64,000 nucleotides of DNA from Cocos nucifera (lineage: Eukaryota > Streptophyta > Magnoliopsida > Arecales > Arecaceae): the NCBI GenBank assembly GCA_006176705.1, contig QRFJ01000750.1, forward strand, positions 124,001-188,000. The letters run 5' to 3'. The notes beneath the pieces are model-generated. The model was given only the letters and a program-made list of their open reading frames with translations. It was not told where the DNA came from and ran no database searches. Position 1 is the first letter of the stretch. Each line of letters begins with the position of its first letter. Of the stretch, positions 22,296-34,559 are shown one piece after another. The position numbers were made by a program, and so were the translations under genes.

Positions 22296-23148
22296 TTCCA
22301 CGAACTGAAATCAAAATCCAACCCCTGGAACCAGAAAGATTCGATCCGTTACACAAATCGAAGCACTCCGAACCCTAGATTTCCGAATTGTCGGCAAGAG
22401 ATTTGAAATTCGAGACCCTAGAGGGAGGAGACATCGCAGGAGCTGAGGGAGAAGAGAGCAAACCCAATAAATTTTGGTGGGAAACGGATCTAACCGGGCT
22501 TTTCTTTTCTATATTTTGTGTGTCTTTTTTTATCTTTAAAATACGCGACGACTCTCCGTGTGTGCTTGCAACGCTCCCCGCACGGGATGGGCGGACGGGG
22601 AGAGCTGCGCGCGGTGAGGCACGGTCGCACGCATCAGCGAGGCGAGGGGCTCGCTGGAGGCGTGAGCTGCCCGGAACAAGCCAATGCCGTGTGCCCACGT
22701 GTCCGAGTGGGCCCTACCTGGTCACGTTAATTTCTTCGATCCTCCTTCGAATTTAGGTCATGAGTTGACAAGACGGATCGGGAGAGCATTTCGGGTGCCA
22801 CGTCGTGAGAAAATAGGGAATTTGAAGTTTTAATTAAGATTTGGATCGGAGAGAACAATGGTAAGTGCTTACGATCCGGAGGAATAACAGGAGTCTTCAC
22901 GTGATGGAGGCCCACTGCGGCGATTCGCTCTTGACGTCGGCCAGAAGGAACACGTGTTCGGTGTGCTTGCGGGGGTTTTTTTTTCATTTACCATCCAGGT
23001 CGCCCCATACGGTCACATGGAATAATTTTAGGACTTTTTCTTTTTTTGGTATAAAGATTTAACTCGATTGTTAGAACTATACAAATGCAAGCATAAAAAA
23101 GCCTAGAATATATAGATCAAAAAATAGGATGAAAAAAAGAGTAATGAG
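22296..23148 (-). promoter_or_regulatory. FRS upstream region with three G-boxes
   Basis: This 850-bp stretch lies between the FRS ATG and the Tat element. CACGTG occurs at 22696-22701, 22898-22903 and 22951-22956, the last inside ACACGTGT. Part of it (22555-22730) is GC-rich and CpG-rich. A TATA-like AAATATAGAAAAG lies on the minus strand near 22505-22517. These positions fit a plant promoter for the minus-strand gene; the start site itself cannot be placed. Confidence 0.5.
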
Positions 23149-23897
23149 TGTTGGAGGTGCCAGTCATTTATGTGAGTCATTTTTCATCAATCAAAATATC
23201 TTGACGAACCAAGACGATGTGAACCACATCATAGCTCCAGCCTAAAAAAAATAGCATGAGTCCATGCCCTCTGATGACAATCGACCTCATCATCAAATGG
23301 ATGTCAATATGGCAAATACTAACTCCAGCTCATCAAAAACCAACCCAAATGTCAGATAACACAATCTTGAGGATTATAATCTTATATATGTTCAACTAAT
23401 CTTGGATTCAAATCGAGGCAGCACTTCGGTGCTATACCGACCTCAAGTCACTAGCCATCTCAATGACGAGATCAAATCATTGAAATCTCTCAATGACTTC
23501 AAAACATGGACAACTAATCATGATTTATAGATTAGTAGATAAATTTTTTATCTTAACAACCTACCAGATTAAGATTAACAACTTGGCAAACTAAGGCCTA
23601 ACCATCTATTGGATTTAGATATAACAGCCTATAGCTTCGTCTTTATACAAATAAATAATGAAGGGACCGTAAGGTAAGCAGGCACATACATAGAAAACTG
23701 CGTGCATATTCTCGCTTTCCTTCTTTTTTTCTTGCTCTCAAGCTCTAGCTGACTTAAGCATCAAAGGTCCCGTACTATAGTACCTCCGGTGAGTGTGGAC
23801 TTCTATTGCAGGTTCCTAGATGAGAAAGCATTCTTCAACCAAGTTCGAGCTTCGCATCGGCGAATGACTGATGTCAATCTAAAGACTTGCAGCAACA
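23149..23897 (+). repeat. 5' LTR of the Tat element
   Basis: This 749-bp LTR starts tgttggaggtgcc and ends cagcaaca. A TATA-like ctttatacaaataa lies near 23640. Confidence 0.85.
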
Positions 23898-24237
23898 GAT
23901 TAGCACTAGAAGAACTTCTTATCACCTATTTTTCGAATGAAGGAGGAAAAGGATAGTGAGAACTCGGATGCAAGATACCACTGCCCCCTCCTACCACCAA
24001 TCATCCTGGTAGAGTCAGAGGAACTTGAAACCTCTAGTAGTGGGTCCAGTCTTGCCCCTCGAAGCAACATATCAGAAGTAGTTTAATGTCCTATTTCAGC
24101 AAGCCACCATCCAGTAGCTCTAGCAGGCAAAGAAATGGCAAAATCAACGATAGCAAACTCACTAGACTGCTCCATCGCAACACACCACTGGACCCATCCC
24201 AAGAGCTTGGAAAGGCTCCCACGGTGCTCTAATCATT

Positions 24238-25400
24238 TTGAGTTTGCCATTCGTCGATCCCTTTCCCCCTAGTGAAGCTCAAGGAGAGAGGATCAATAGC
24301 GGCGAGCCTCCAAGTCTTCAGAGGGAGGCTCAGCTTCTGGGGTACTTCCCATGCTTTGAAGAATCTCAATGTGAAGGTGACCTCAAGAAAAAGGTATGGA
24401 AGATCGAGCTACAACTTGAGATGTTCCAAAAAGGATACCGGAAGCACGATGACCCTCTCGCTTCAGCCGTACGCTCACCTTTCTTCCTAAGAATACTGGA
24501 GGAACCAATTCTACCTCAGTTCAAGATGCCACAAGTGAAGCCATTTGATGGGTCTTCAAATCTATTGAATCATCTTAAGGGCTACAAAGTCCTAATAATG
24601 CTTCAGAGAGTGTCGAACATCCTCCTTTATCTCGCCTTCCCGGCCCCTCTTAAGAAATCTATGTGAGTGTAGTACTCTGGTCTCCAACTGGAGATCATTC
24701 ATTCTTTTGAACAACTTAGAAGATAGTTTGTCACATAGTTTGGCAGCAACTGTCCCAACCGATGAACTTCGACAACCTCTTCTCAATTCAACAGAATGAA
24801 GGGGAGTCACTATGTGCTAATATAGCATGCTTCAATACAGCCATACTGGAAGGCTGCAATCTCAATAAGGAGGTTGCAATGTCGGCTCTAAAGTGATTCA
24901 TTTGGAATAATTCTCTTTTCTTCTTCTTTGACAAGAGCTTCTCGAAGTACTACACCAACCTCCTCACCCATGCTCGAAAGTACATGCAGGCTGAAGAAGC
25001 AGTAGCCATCCATCGGTAAGCCAAGGGAAGTAAAGGAGGAGGCAAAAAGCACCCCCACGAGGAGCCCTAGAGACCTCGAGTTAAGGCTGAATCCCCTCGC
25101 TAACTGAAGAATCCTAGGATGAGGAGCCCACCTCACCGATTCGATACCTATACCTCTATTTACACCTCCATCTCAAACGTTCATGCAGAACAAGGGAGAG
25201 AAATATCTTCATTGGCTAGAGCCAATGAAAGTCCCACCAACGAGATGCAATCAGAGCAAGTATTGCTAATTCCATCATGATGTTAGCCACACACCAAGGA
25301 GTGCCGCCAGTTGAAGGATGAGATCGAAGTCATGATTCAAAGAGGATACCTCAAAAAGTATATTCAAGAAAGAGAAAATCGGACAACCAAGCAGCCACCA
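24238..25400 (+). pseudogene. Tat element gag, decayed
   Basis: The best segment (24238-24666) contains FFLRILEEPILPQFKMPQ and then FDGSSNLLNHLKGYK, the conserved Gag entry of Tat elements. Degraded continuation reaches a zinc-region relic near 25280-25370 with ECRQLKDEIEVMIQRGYLKK. Several stops and frame changes break it. Gag would form the particle. Confidence 0.8.
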
Positions 25401-25554
25401 TAGCACTAGCTTGAGGAGGAAAACAACAATAACAATCCAACAACTAGCATCATCAATACAATCTTAGGGTTCACTGGGATTAGGCAGGCAAGGGGCTAGG
25501 CTGAAAACCCCTTGCCAAAGAGGCAGCAGATAAATAATGTAATTTCTTTTTCTA

Positions 25555-25800
25555 ATGAGGACATCCGAGGAGTTTAAGACTCATGATGATGCTGTCATCA
25601 TTTCTATAATGATAGAAAACTATGATGTAAAAGAAATCCTTATTGATAATGAAAGCTCGGCTGATATCTTATTTTATGATGCTTTTCAAAGGATGAAATT
25701 ATTGGCTGACCAACTGAGAAAGGTAGTATACCCCTCAACGAGTTCTCTGGAGACTCTATCCTGATCGAAGGGGAAATAACCATACCTATCATAGCAAGAT
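25555..25800 (+). pseudogene. Tat element aspartic protease, decayed
   Basis: Retropepsin-like segment: DDAVIISIMIENYDVKEIL followed by IDNESSADILFYDAFQRM. The active-site triplet region reads DNES where DNGS is usual. A frame change follows after about 60 residues. Confidence 0.8.
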
Positions 25801-26199
25801 AGGAGCCTTGACAAAATATCATATAGCTGACCTTCTTGATGGTCCGAGTTCCATTTGCCTACAACATTATTATCAGCCAACTTGGGCTCAATGCACTTCA
25901 GGTGATAGTGTCCACCTACCATCTAGTGATGAGATTTTCGATAAAGAATGGAGTCGGCAAAATCCAAGGAGACCGGATGCTAGCCTACTAGTGCTTTATA
26001 ACTTCAGTAAAAGGAAAGAAGCCCATAGAGTCTCTACCAATTAAGAACCTTGACCATCGAGAAGTGCTCAAAGAGGCCTGAAGTGAACCTACTGAGCAGC
26101 TGAGAGTCTGTACCACTCTAAGAGCAGGGCCCAACCAAGATAATTCAGATAAGGACAGTGCTGCCAACCAAGATGCAGGCCTACTTTCTATAGTTCTTG

Positions 26200-27560
26200 C
26201 GAGTGAATGTCGATATCTTTGTATGGTCGGCATATGACATGTCAGGTATTCCTTCTAAAATCATTGTTCATAAATTAAGCATTGATCCTGGACATCATTT
26301 GATTGGGCAAAAGAAGAGAAGCTTTGCACCGGATCGACCGTGACCGATAGATGAGGAGGTGGACAAACTCCTGATGGTGGACTTAATCTGAGAAGCCCAT
26401 TACCCTAATTGGCTGATGAACATAATGATGGTAAAGAAGGCTTATGACAAGTAGAGGATATGCATCAACTACACCGATCTCAACAAAACTTGACTGAAGG
26501 ATAGCTTTTGGCTATCATGGATTGACCAGCTTATGGATGCCAACTCGGGACATAAACTTTTAAGCTTCATGAATGTCTTCTCTAGATATAACTAGATTTA
26601 GATAGTACCCAAGGATGAGAAGAAGATGACATTTATCACTGATAAAGGTTTGTATTATTATAAAATAATGTCGCTTGAATTGAAAAATGTGGGTGCAACA
26701 TATCAACACCTTGTTAACAAAATGTTCAAAATCAAATCAGCTGCAATATGAAGGTGTATGTAGACGAGATACTGGTGAAAAGCATCGAAGCAAATTGGTA
26801 CATAGCCGACCTAGAGGAAGACTTTAGAGAATTGAGGCAACATTGAATGAAGCTCAATCCTACAAAGTACGCCTTCAGAGTCATCTTGAAAAAATTTTTG
26901 GGGTTCATGGTAAAGCGAGAGATCGAGGCAAACTTAGAGAAGATCCAAACAGTCCTCAAAATGAAGCATCCAACCTCAGAAAAGGATGTGCAATACTTCA
27001 TGGGGAGAATATCCACCCTCAATCGGTTCATCTCGAAGTTGGTTGAAAGGTGCCCCCCATCAAAGTTTTGCATCAAGCAAAAAACTTCAAATGGATGGAG
27101 GAATGCCAAGCTGCATTCGAGGACCTTAAGAGCTACCTTAGGTCACCATTGTTGTTATCCAAATCGAATATAGGTGAAATTCTATACCTATATTTAGCTG
27201 CCTCACCCCTAGTAAGTTCAGTTTTGATCCAAGAAGAAGAAAAGGTCTAGAAGCCAATCTATTATATGAGCAAGGTGCTACAAGATACTGAGATCAAGTA
27301 TTCCAAATCGAAGAAGACTGTCCTCATCCTTATCACCTCAGCATGACTCCGACCTTATTTCTGGGCTTATTTAGTGGTTGTCTTAACCAACCAGCCATTA
27401 AAAACCATCCTACAGAGACTGACACCTTGGGATGGATGGCAAAATGGATGATCGAGCTTAGCAAGTTCAACATCGAGTATCGGCCCTGGCCTGCTATGAA
27501 AGCCCAAGTCCTGGCAAACTTTATTGCTAAAAGCATCATCCTCGAGAAGGAAATAATCTT
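26200..27560 (+). pseudogene. Tat element reverse transcriptase and RNase H, decayed
   Basis: In order: the RT entry (KLSIDPGHHLIGQKKRSFAP), finger/palm parts with several stops, the catalytic box at 26757-26768 reading YVDE instead of YVDD, FLGFMVKREIEANLEKIQ of the thumb, then RNase H blocks near 27180-27250 (LYLYLAASPLVSSVLIQEEE) and 27420-27500 (GWMAKWMIELSKFNIEYRP). Stops in all parts. The enzyme would copy element RNA into DNA. Confidence 0.85.
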
Positions 27561-27599
27561 GGGGGCATCCAAAGAAAGGGTTGATAGAACCAGTTGATC

Positions 27600-28000
27600 T
27601 TTTACATTGATGGAGCCTCCAATTTTTAAGATAGCAGAGCTGGACTCATTCTTACCAACTTAGATGGGGTTGTGACTAAGTACGCACTATAGTTTGATTT
27701 TAATATCTTTAATAATGCAATTGAATATGAGGCACTGATTGCTGACCTCAATATTGCTAGGGAGCTTAGGGTGGAGCAACTCGAAGCTTTCACTGACTTT
27801 CAATTGGTTGCCAGTCATGTTTAAAGAGAATACGAAGCTCGAGAACAAACAACGATCAAATATCTACAAAGAATCAAGGAGCTATCCTTGGCTTTCAAGA
27901 AATTTGAACTTCAATAGATATTGAGGACTAAAAATGCCCCAAGCAAATATGCTATTCCAGCTAGTCACTTTGAGGAACCACGAGCTCAATCGAAAGGTTC
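27600..28000 (+). pseudogene. Second RNase H-like domain (Tat-lineage type), decayed
   Basis: The segment reads FYIDGASNF, then AGLILTNLDGVVTKYAL, YEALIADLNIARELRVEQLE and FTDFQLVASHV. A second, archaeal-type RNase H after the first is a hallmark of the Tat lineage. Stops are present at several positions. Confidence 0.75.
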
Positions 28001-28189
28001 TCCTTAAGCATCTAGAAAAATCCAGCTTCAAAACGCCATCTGCAATCATGCAGGTTAGTCATGAGCTGAGCTAGATGGACCCACTCATAAGTTATCTCAC
28101 TAGCAGTGTCCTCCCTCCAAACCCTTTAGAAGCCTAGAGGATTAAACGACAGCCTCATGGTACATTCTCCTTAAAGGAAAATAGTACCA

Positions 28190-29300
28190 AAAGTCATTCT
28201 CACTCTCCTTGCTCAAATGCTTTCGGCCCTCTGAAGACAACAATACTCTTTGAGAGATATACGAAGGAATCTGCAGCAATCATCTGGATGGCAAATTGTT
28301 GGCCTATAAAGTACCTCGGTAGGGATACTACTGGCTGACTTTGCAGCAAGATGCCGCTAAGATCGTCAAAAAATATGACCAATATCAAAGGTACACCAAC
28401 ATCCAATGATGGCCTTCAGTCGAGCTTACATTGATCTTCGCATCTTTGCCATTTATCCAATAGGGAATCAATATACTCGATCCCTTTCCATAGATGATTA
28501 GACAAAGAAAGTTCCTCATCATCACCAGCTACGACTTCATGAAGTGGGTCAAAGCCAAGCCCTTGATGCAAATATCATTGAGAAGAAGGCACAGGACTTC
28601 GTCTGGAAGTCAATCATTTATCAATTCAGACTTTTTCGAACTATCATTACCGATAATAGGTGGCAATTTGATAATCCAAAGTTCATGGAGTTTTGCTCAA
28701 AACTCCATATTGATCATAGGCTCACCTTAATCGGGCAATCACAATCCAATAGAGATGTTAAGATAACTAACTAAATTATTTTGTAGGGTTTGAAGACAAG
28801 GCCAAGCCAAGTCAAAGGACTCTAGATGGAGGAGCTCTACAACATCCTCTAAGCCTACTAAACTACACCTTCGATACCGACTAGGGGAACACCCTTTAGT
28901 CTTGCCTTCGGCACTCAAGTGATCATTCTGGTCAAGATTGGCCTTCCATTAGCCCAAGTGGAAAACTACAATGAGCAAGCTAATTCTGATTAACTATTAG
29001 TAAACTTTGATTTGCTAGAAGAAATGAGGAAATGATCTTGGATCAAAATGACATCATATCAACAATGGATAGCTTAGTACCATAATGGCAGAGTCAAGCT
29101 AAAAATCTTTTGACCTAGTAACCTCATGCTCCAGCGAGCTGAAGTGTCCAAGCCATTGAATAGGGCAAGCTATCCCCGAATTGGGAAGGTCTATATCAAA
29201 TTTCAAAGATCATCCAATCAGGGGTCTACAAGTTAGAAGAACTCAATGATAAGACCATTCCTCGAACATGGAATGTCAAGAACCTAAGTTTATATTATCA
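28190..29300 (+). pseudogene. Tat element integrase, decayed
   Basis: Recognisable pieces: RQRKFLIITSYDFMKWVKA, TIITDNRWQFDN with the core Asp, LHIDHRLT, PFSLAFGTQV and VENYNEQANS, and the C-terminal PNWEG / RTWNVKNLSLYYQ end at about 29300. Broken by stops and shifts. Confidence 0.82.
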
Positions 29301-29469
29301 GTAAACTTCCAAGCTTGTATTATTGCAAATCAATAAAATATACATTGTTCTTCTCAATTCTCTTTTAGAAAAATCTTTTAAGATCTTAAAATAGAATCAA
29401 GCCGATCTACAGACACCTCGGCCTTAGTTGGGACCTCTAAAGAAGGAAGATCGAAGATGTGTCTACCAT

Positions 29470-30200
29470 AAGGAGACACCTGAGCCTCGACTAACTTGGA
29501 CCTCCTCGACTATGTCAATGGACCAATCTTCCAGAGATATCGCAGCTCTAGCTAAAACCTTCAAAAATGTACCATCCAACAATCAGTACTGGAGACACCC
29601 GAGCCCCAACTTGGATTTTCTTATCTAGGTCATCAAACCGACCTCTTAGAGATCTCCTAGCTCCAATTAGGACCTTCAAAAATATGCTTAACCAACAACT
29701 AGCATGGGAGACACCTAGGCTTTGGCTTAGACCTATATGACTAGGTCAACAGACTAATCTTTCGGAGATATCTTGCTCTGGCTAGGACCTTTGCCACATG
29801 TTTGGCAAACACTAACACAATGAGACACCCCAACTCAAGTTGGGATCTCTAAACTCAAAATCAGGAATCGACATTGCCTCGAATCCGATCTCAGGTCTAG
29901 GTAATACTTTAAAGCAATACATGATTGTGCGAAGGCCCTAACCTTAGCTAAGAGACCAATCTTAGGAAACCTGATGAGGATTACCTAGGCAATAAGCTTC
30001 AAAGAGCAAACTTCACCTCAACAACTACAATGACCAGCCTGGGAGGGCTAATTTGGACTTTGGTTCCATACTGAACGCATCCTGCTATAATGACCTATCC
30101 TAAAGGGCTAATTCAGACTTCAGCTCTATCCCAAACCTAAGTTCATTTCAGAGACCAACCTTGAAAGGCTAAACCAGACTTTGGTTCCTTTCTGAACCAA
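29470..30200 (+). repeat. Tandem repeats in the Tat 3' non-coding region
   Basis: Two blocks: an approximately 115-bp unit with gagacacc, tcggagatat and aggacctt repeated three times or more (29475-29830), and an approximately 60-bp unit with gggctaattcagactt and ggttcc repeated three times (30045-30200). Confidence 0.65.
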
Positions 30201-30629
30201 GATTCACTTCAGCTATGTACTAGAAATCGAGTTAGGATCTCAAAGACTCGAACATTTCGAGCAACAAAGTGTAGAAAATGAAAATTTTTCATTAAGAAGA
30301 TTCATGTTAGATTTACTATAGTTACAAGTCTAAGCTACAAAAAGAAAGCAAAAGGATACAAAACTAAGGAGCTTCAACCTCGACTTCTGACTCAGAAACC
30401 ACCTTGGAAGGATCTTCAACTATTGGGCCCTAACCTGATTTAGAGTTTTTCTATCCATGAAATTATGATTTTTACATGTGCACGGGTGGTTGGCACCATT
30501 TGATACATTTAGCCAACTCGGCATGATGATTCATAATAGATGATCTACAAAAGCATCAATTATGGTGACAAGCTCAACAGCCAGCATGGCATTTGAAGTT
30601 GAATTTGCTCCAGTTTGCTTGGCCTCATA

Positions 30630-33600
30630 CACTACAAGAAAATATGATTTGAGCGACCCTAAAATTGGTTACAAAATAACAGAAATCGATTGCTAATTTA
30701 TTTTATAATCAATTTAAATTGACTGCAAAAATTCTAGTTGCAAAATTTTGCTACCGACTTAAATTAGTCGCAAAACTTTACGATCAATTTAGCAAATAAA
30801 AAATTAAAAAAAAATAAATTTTATGATATTTTATTTTTTAATATTAGTTGCAAAATCAATCACAAAACTTTACAACCAATTTAGTAATTAAAAAATAAAA
30901 AATAAATTTTATAATATTTTATTTTTTAAAATCAGTTCCAAAATCAATCGTAAAACTTTATGATAGATTTAGTGATCAAAAAATAAAAAATTAAATTTTA
31001 TAATATTTTATTTTTAAAAATTGATTGCAAAATTAATCACAAAATCGATCGCAAAGTCAATCGCTAATTATTTTTAAATTTTTATTAATAAAATCAATCA
31101 AAAAATTGATAGCTAATTATTTTTTATTTTTTAATTAATATATCGATCATAAAATTGATCGTTAATTTTATTTAAATAATTTTTTATTAATAAAATCAAT
31201 TATAAAATTAGTTGCTAATTATTTTTTTATTTTTTTAATTAAAAAATTGATCATAAAACCAATCATAATTTATTTTTTATAATATTTTAATTTTTATTGG
31301 TTGTAAAATCAATCACTAAATTTATTAAAAATTATTAAAATAAAATTTTGATTGCAAAATCAAACTTTAATTTTTATTATATATATTTTTTATTTTGTAT
31401 ATTACTTTTTATTATATTATATTTATTTTTTTATATATTTTATTTTTATATTATTATTTAAAATAAAATTTGACTGCTGGGCATGGCCCAGCGGACGTGT
31501 GCGGGAGGCCCAATATGCGGCGTACCATGGTCTACCACGTCAGTAAGGCTAGCACGGTCCATGGAGCGGGGGTGGACTAGCAATCAATTTTTTCTCGATT
31601 TCTTGCGGTCCACTATGGACCGAAGGGCATTTTTTGTCCATTTCTCATAGCTCACGGTCATCTTTGTGGACTGACAAAGCTAACACTAGTGACAATAAGG
31701 AGCACGTCGATGGTGGAGATTGATAATAGGTGTGGCAAGGAGAAGGGGAGGAGGTTCGATGGAATGGAAGAAGAAGAGGGGAGGGCCATCATGGTGTGTC
31801 GTGAGGAAGATTGGAGGGGAGGGGGCTATCAGGGCGAGTTAGTGAGGGGAGGCAATCGCGGGCAATTCGATGAGAGAAGGCCATCGTGGGCGGTCATCGG
31901 GGAGGGGAGGGGAGGCCATCGCCAATGAGCTGGTGAGGATGGGCCATTGCGGGCGGTCATCAAGAAGGGGAGGGGAGCCATCATGGGCAAGCCAACATGA
32001 GGGTGAGGAGAAGAGGATGTTCAAGCATGGCTAGGATTGGGAGGAGAGAAGGTGAAGGGGAGGAGAAGAAGAAGGGGATCGTGGGAGGGGGAAGGGAGAA
32101 TGCAGTCGCTAGGAAGGGGAGGCCAGGCCATCACGGGCAGATTGGGGAGGGGAAGAGTGAGTTTGAGTGCACCTGTGGTTAGGAGGGGATTATAAAGAAG
32201 ATTTAACAACCGCGGTCTCTAAAAATAAAGGCACCAACTAATTTTTTTCAAAATTTAAATTTATGATCAATTTTTTAATTATAAAATATTAAAAAATTTT
32301 ATAACCAAAAAATCAATTGCAAACTTAGTTATAGAATAAAAAATAATTCAAAAATTTTACAATCAATTTTTTGATTATAAAATTAATATTTTATAATCCA
32401 AAAATCGATCATAAATATTTTTTATAAATTAAAAAAATAATTCAAAAATTTTATGACTGATTTTTTGGTTGTAAATTTTTTTAATATTTTACAATCAAAA
32501 AATAATCATAAATATATTTGTAATAGAATATAATTTTTTTTTATTTTTTTTAAATATGATATAATTTTAAAATTTAAAGTCTATCTTCATTATTCGTTAT
32601 CTAAATAATTATTTTTAGAGTATCGTCATAAAGGGCTGCTTCAATCCAATAGCTATAATTATGTCGATTAATAAAATTTGATTTCGACGATCATGAATGA
32701 CTGTATGATGATCTAATAGATAGAGATCATTGATGGATTCAAAAATTCATAATAATGATCTCGATGATATTTATAGTATGCTATCAAAATTTTACTTCAA
32801 TCGGATATCATTATCATGATCAATTTAGTATGAGATAATTTGAATTGTTAAATAATAAATAAGTAATTAAAAGGTCAAAAAGTGTCCGATTATAAGATAA
32901 TGTTTTAGATAAATGATCTTTGATACTATTTGATCATTTGTATGATGGTGATCGTAAAATTCAAACCATGCATATGTAAACGATCCAAAACTATGTCTCT
33001 TAATACTCGTTCTTAAAGTTCTTAAATAATTATACTTGTACTTTTGTAAGATTTGTTTATCGAGAATGGTTCATGTATGCATGGTTTAGATTTTATGATC
33101 ATCATTATATAAATAATTAAAATAGTAACAAAGATCTTTTAGCTAAAAAATTATCTTATAATCAGATGCCGTTTGACCTTTTGATCACTCATTTTTTATT
33201 TAACGGTCTAAATTATCTCATGCTAAATTGATCAGAATAATGATGTTCGATTGAAGTAAAATTTTGATAATATGATATAAATTTTATCAAAATTATTGTT
33301 GTAAGTTTTTAGATTCATCGGTAGTATCTATCTATCAGATCATTATATGATCATTCGTGGCTATTGAAATCAAATTTTATTGATCGATATAACTAAAGCT
33401 ATCAAATTAAAGCTATCTTTTATAATAATATTATAATAATAATTATTTAGATAATAAATGATGAAGATAAATTTTAAATTTTAAAATTATATTATATTTA
33501 AAAAAATTATATTTAATTATAAAATATAATTATGATCAATTTTTTTATTATAAAAATTATAAAAAAAATTAAATTATTTTTAATCCATAAATAAGTTTGC

Positions 33601-34544
33601 AATCAATTTTTTGATTGTAAAATATTAATTTTATGATCAAAAAATTGGTCACAAAATTTTTAATTATTTTTTATTCTATAATTAAGTTTGTAATCAATTT
33701 TTTGATCAATTTTTTTTATTATTTTACAACTAATAAATTGATCTTAAATATATTTAAATAAAAAATAATTAAAATATTTTGTAATTAATTTTTTGATTAT
33801 AAAATATAAAAATATTTTATGACCAAAAAATCGATCATAAATTTATTTATAGATAAAAAAACTCAAGAATTTTGCGATCAATTTTTTTATTATAAAATAT
33901 TTAATATTTTACAACCAAAATAGATTGTAAAATTATTTATAGATTAAAAAATTAATTTAAGAATCTTGCAATCAATTTTTTGATAGCAATTTTTTTAATA
34001 TTTTACAACCAAAAAATTGATCATAAATATATTTAAATTAAAAAATAATTAAAATATTTTATGATCAATTTTTTGGTTGTAAAATATTAAAAAAACTTTG
34101 TGATCAAAAAATCAATCGCAAACTTATTGATAGATTAGAGAATAACTCAAGAATTTTGTAATCAATTTTTTGATTGCAAAATTTTTTAATATAAATAAAA
34201 AATGAAAAGCTTGTAACCAATTTTTTGATTGCAAAATAATAAATTCATTTTGCAACCAAAAAAACAATCTATAAATTATTTAAAAATCTAATTAAATAAT
34301 TAAAAATGGTTGTGACCAAATTTGTAGTTAAATATCTTTTAAAAATTAATATTTTATAAATTTATTTTTATATTCAACTTTTAAATTGCAAAATCAAGCA
34401 TAAAATTTTAATTTTGCAATCGATATTTTTAATAATCGATCACAAAATTGGTGGTAAAATTTTTTTATCGCAAAATCGATCACAAATTTCATCCAAAAAA
34501 TTTAGTCGCAAAATTGATCATAAAATCATTATTTTCTTGTAGTA
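30630..34544. mobile_element. Nonautonomous CACTA (En/Spm-like) element
   Basis: The left end is CACTACAAGAAAATATGATT; the right end in reverse complement is TACTACAAGAAAATAATGAT. The 3-bp target duplication ATA is at 30627-30629 and 34545-34547. Both arms are dense arrays of short subterminal hairpin words such as gcaatcaattttttgattgc. A GC-rich core is at about 31475-32180. No transposase is seen, so movement would have needed one in trans. Confidence 0.88.
32570..33480. repeat. Long inverted repeat inside the CACTA element
   Basis: The left arm (about 32570-32990) and right arm (about 33050-33480) are imperfect reverse complements; for example tatcttcattattcgttatc pairs with gataataaatgatgaagata. 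Arms are about 420 bp with a spacer of about 60 bp. A transcript would fold into a long hairpin. Confidence 0.75.
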
Positions 34545-34559
34545 ATATTTGGTATTAAT

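Noticed and set aside
31689..32209. Gly/Arg-rich frames in the CACTA core
   Set aside because: Repeats of gggaggggagg words; no transposase motif and both strands are open.
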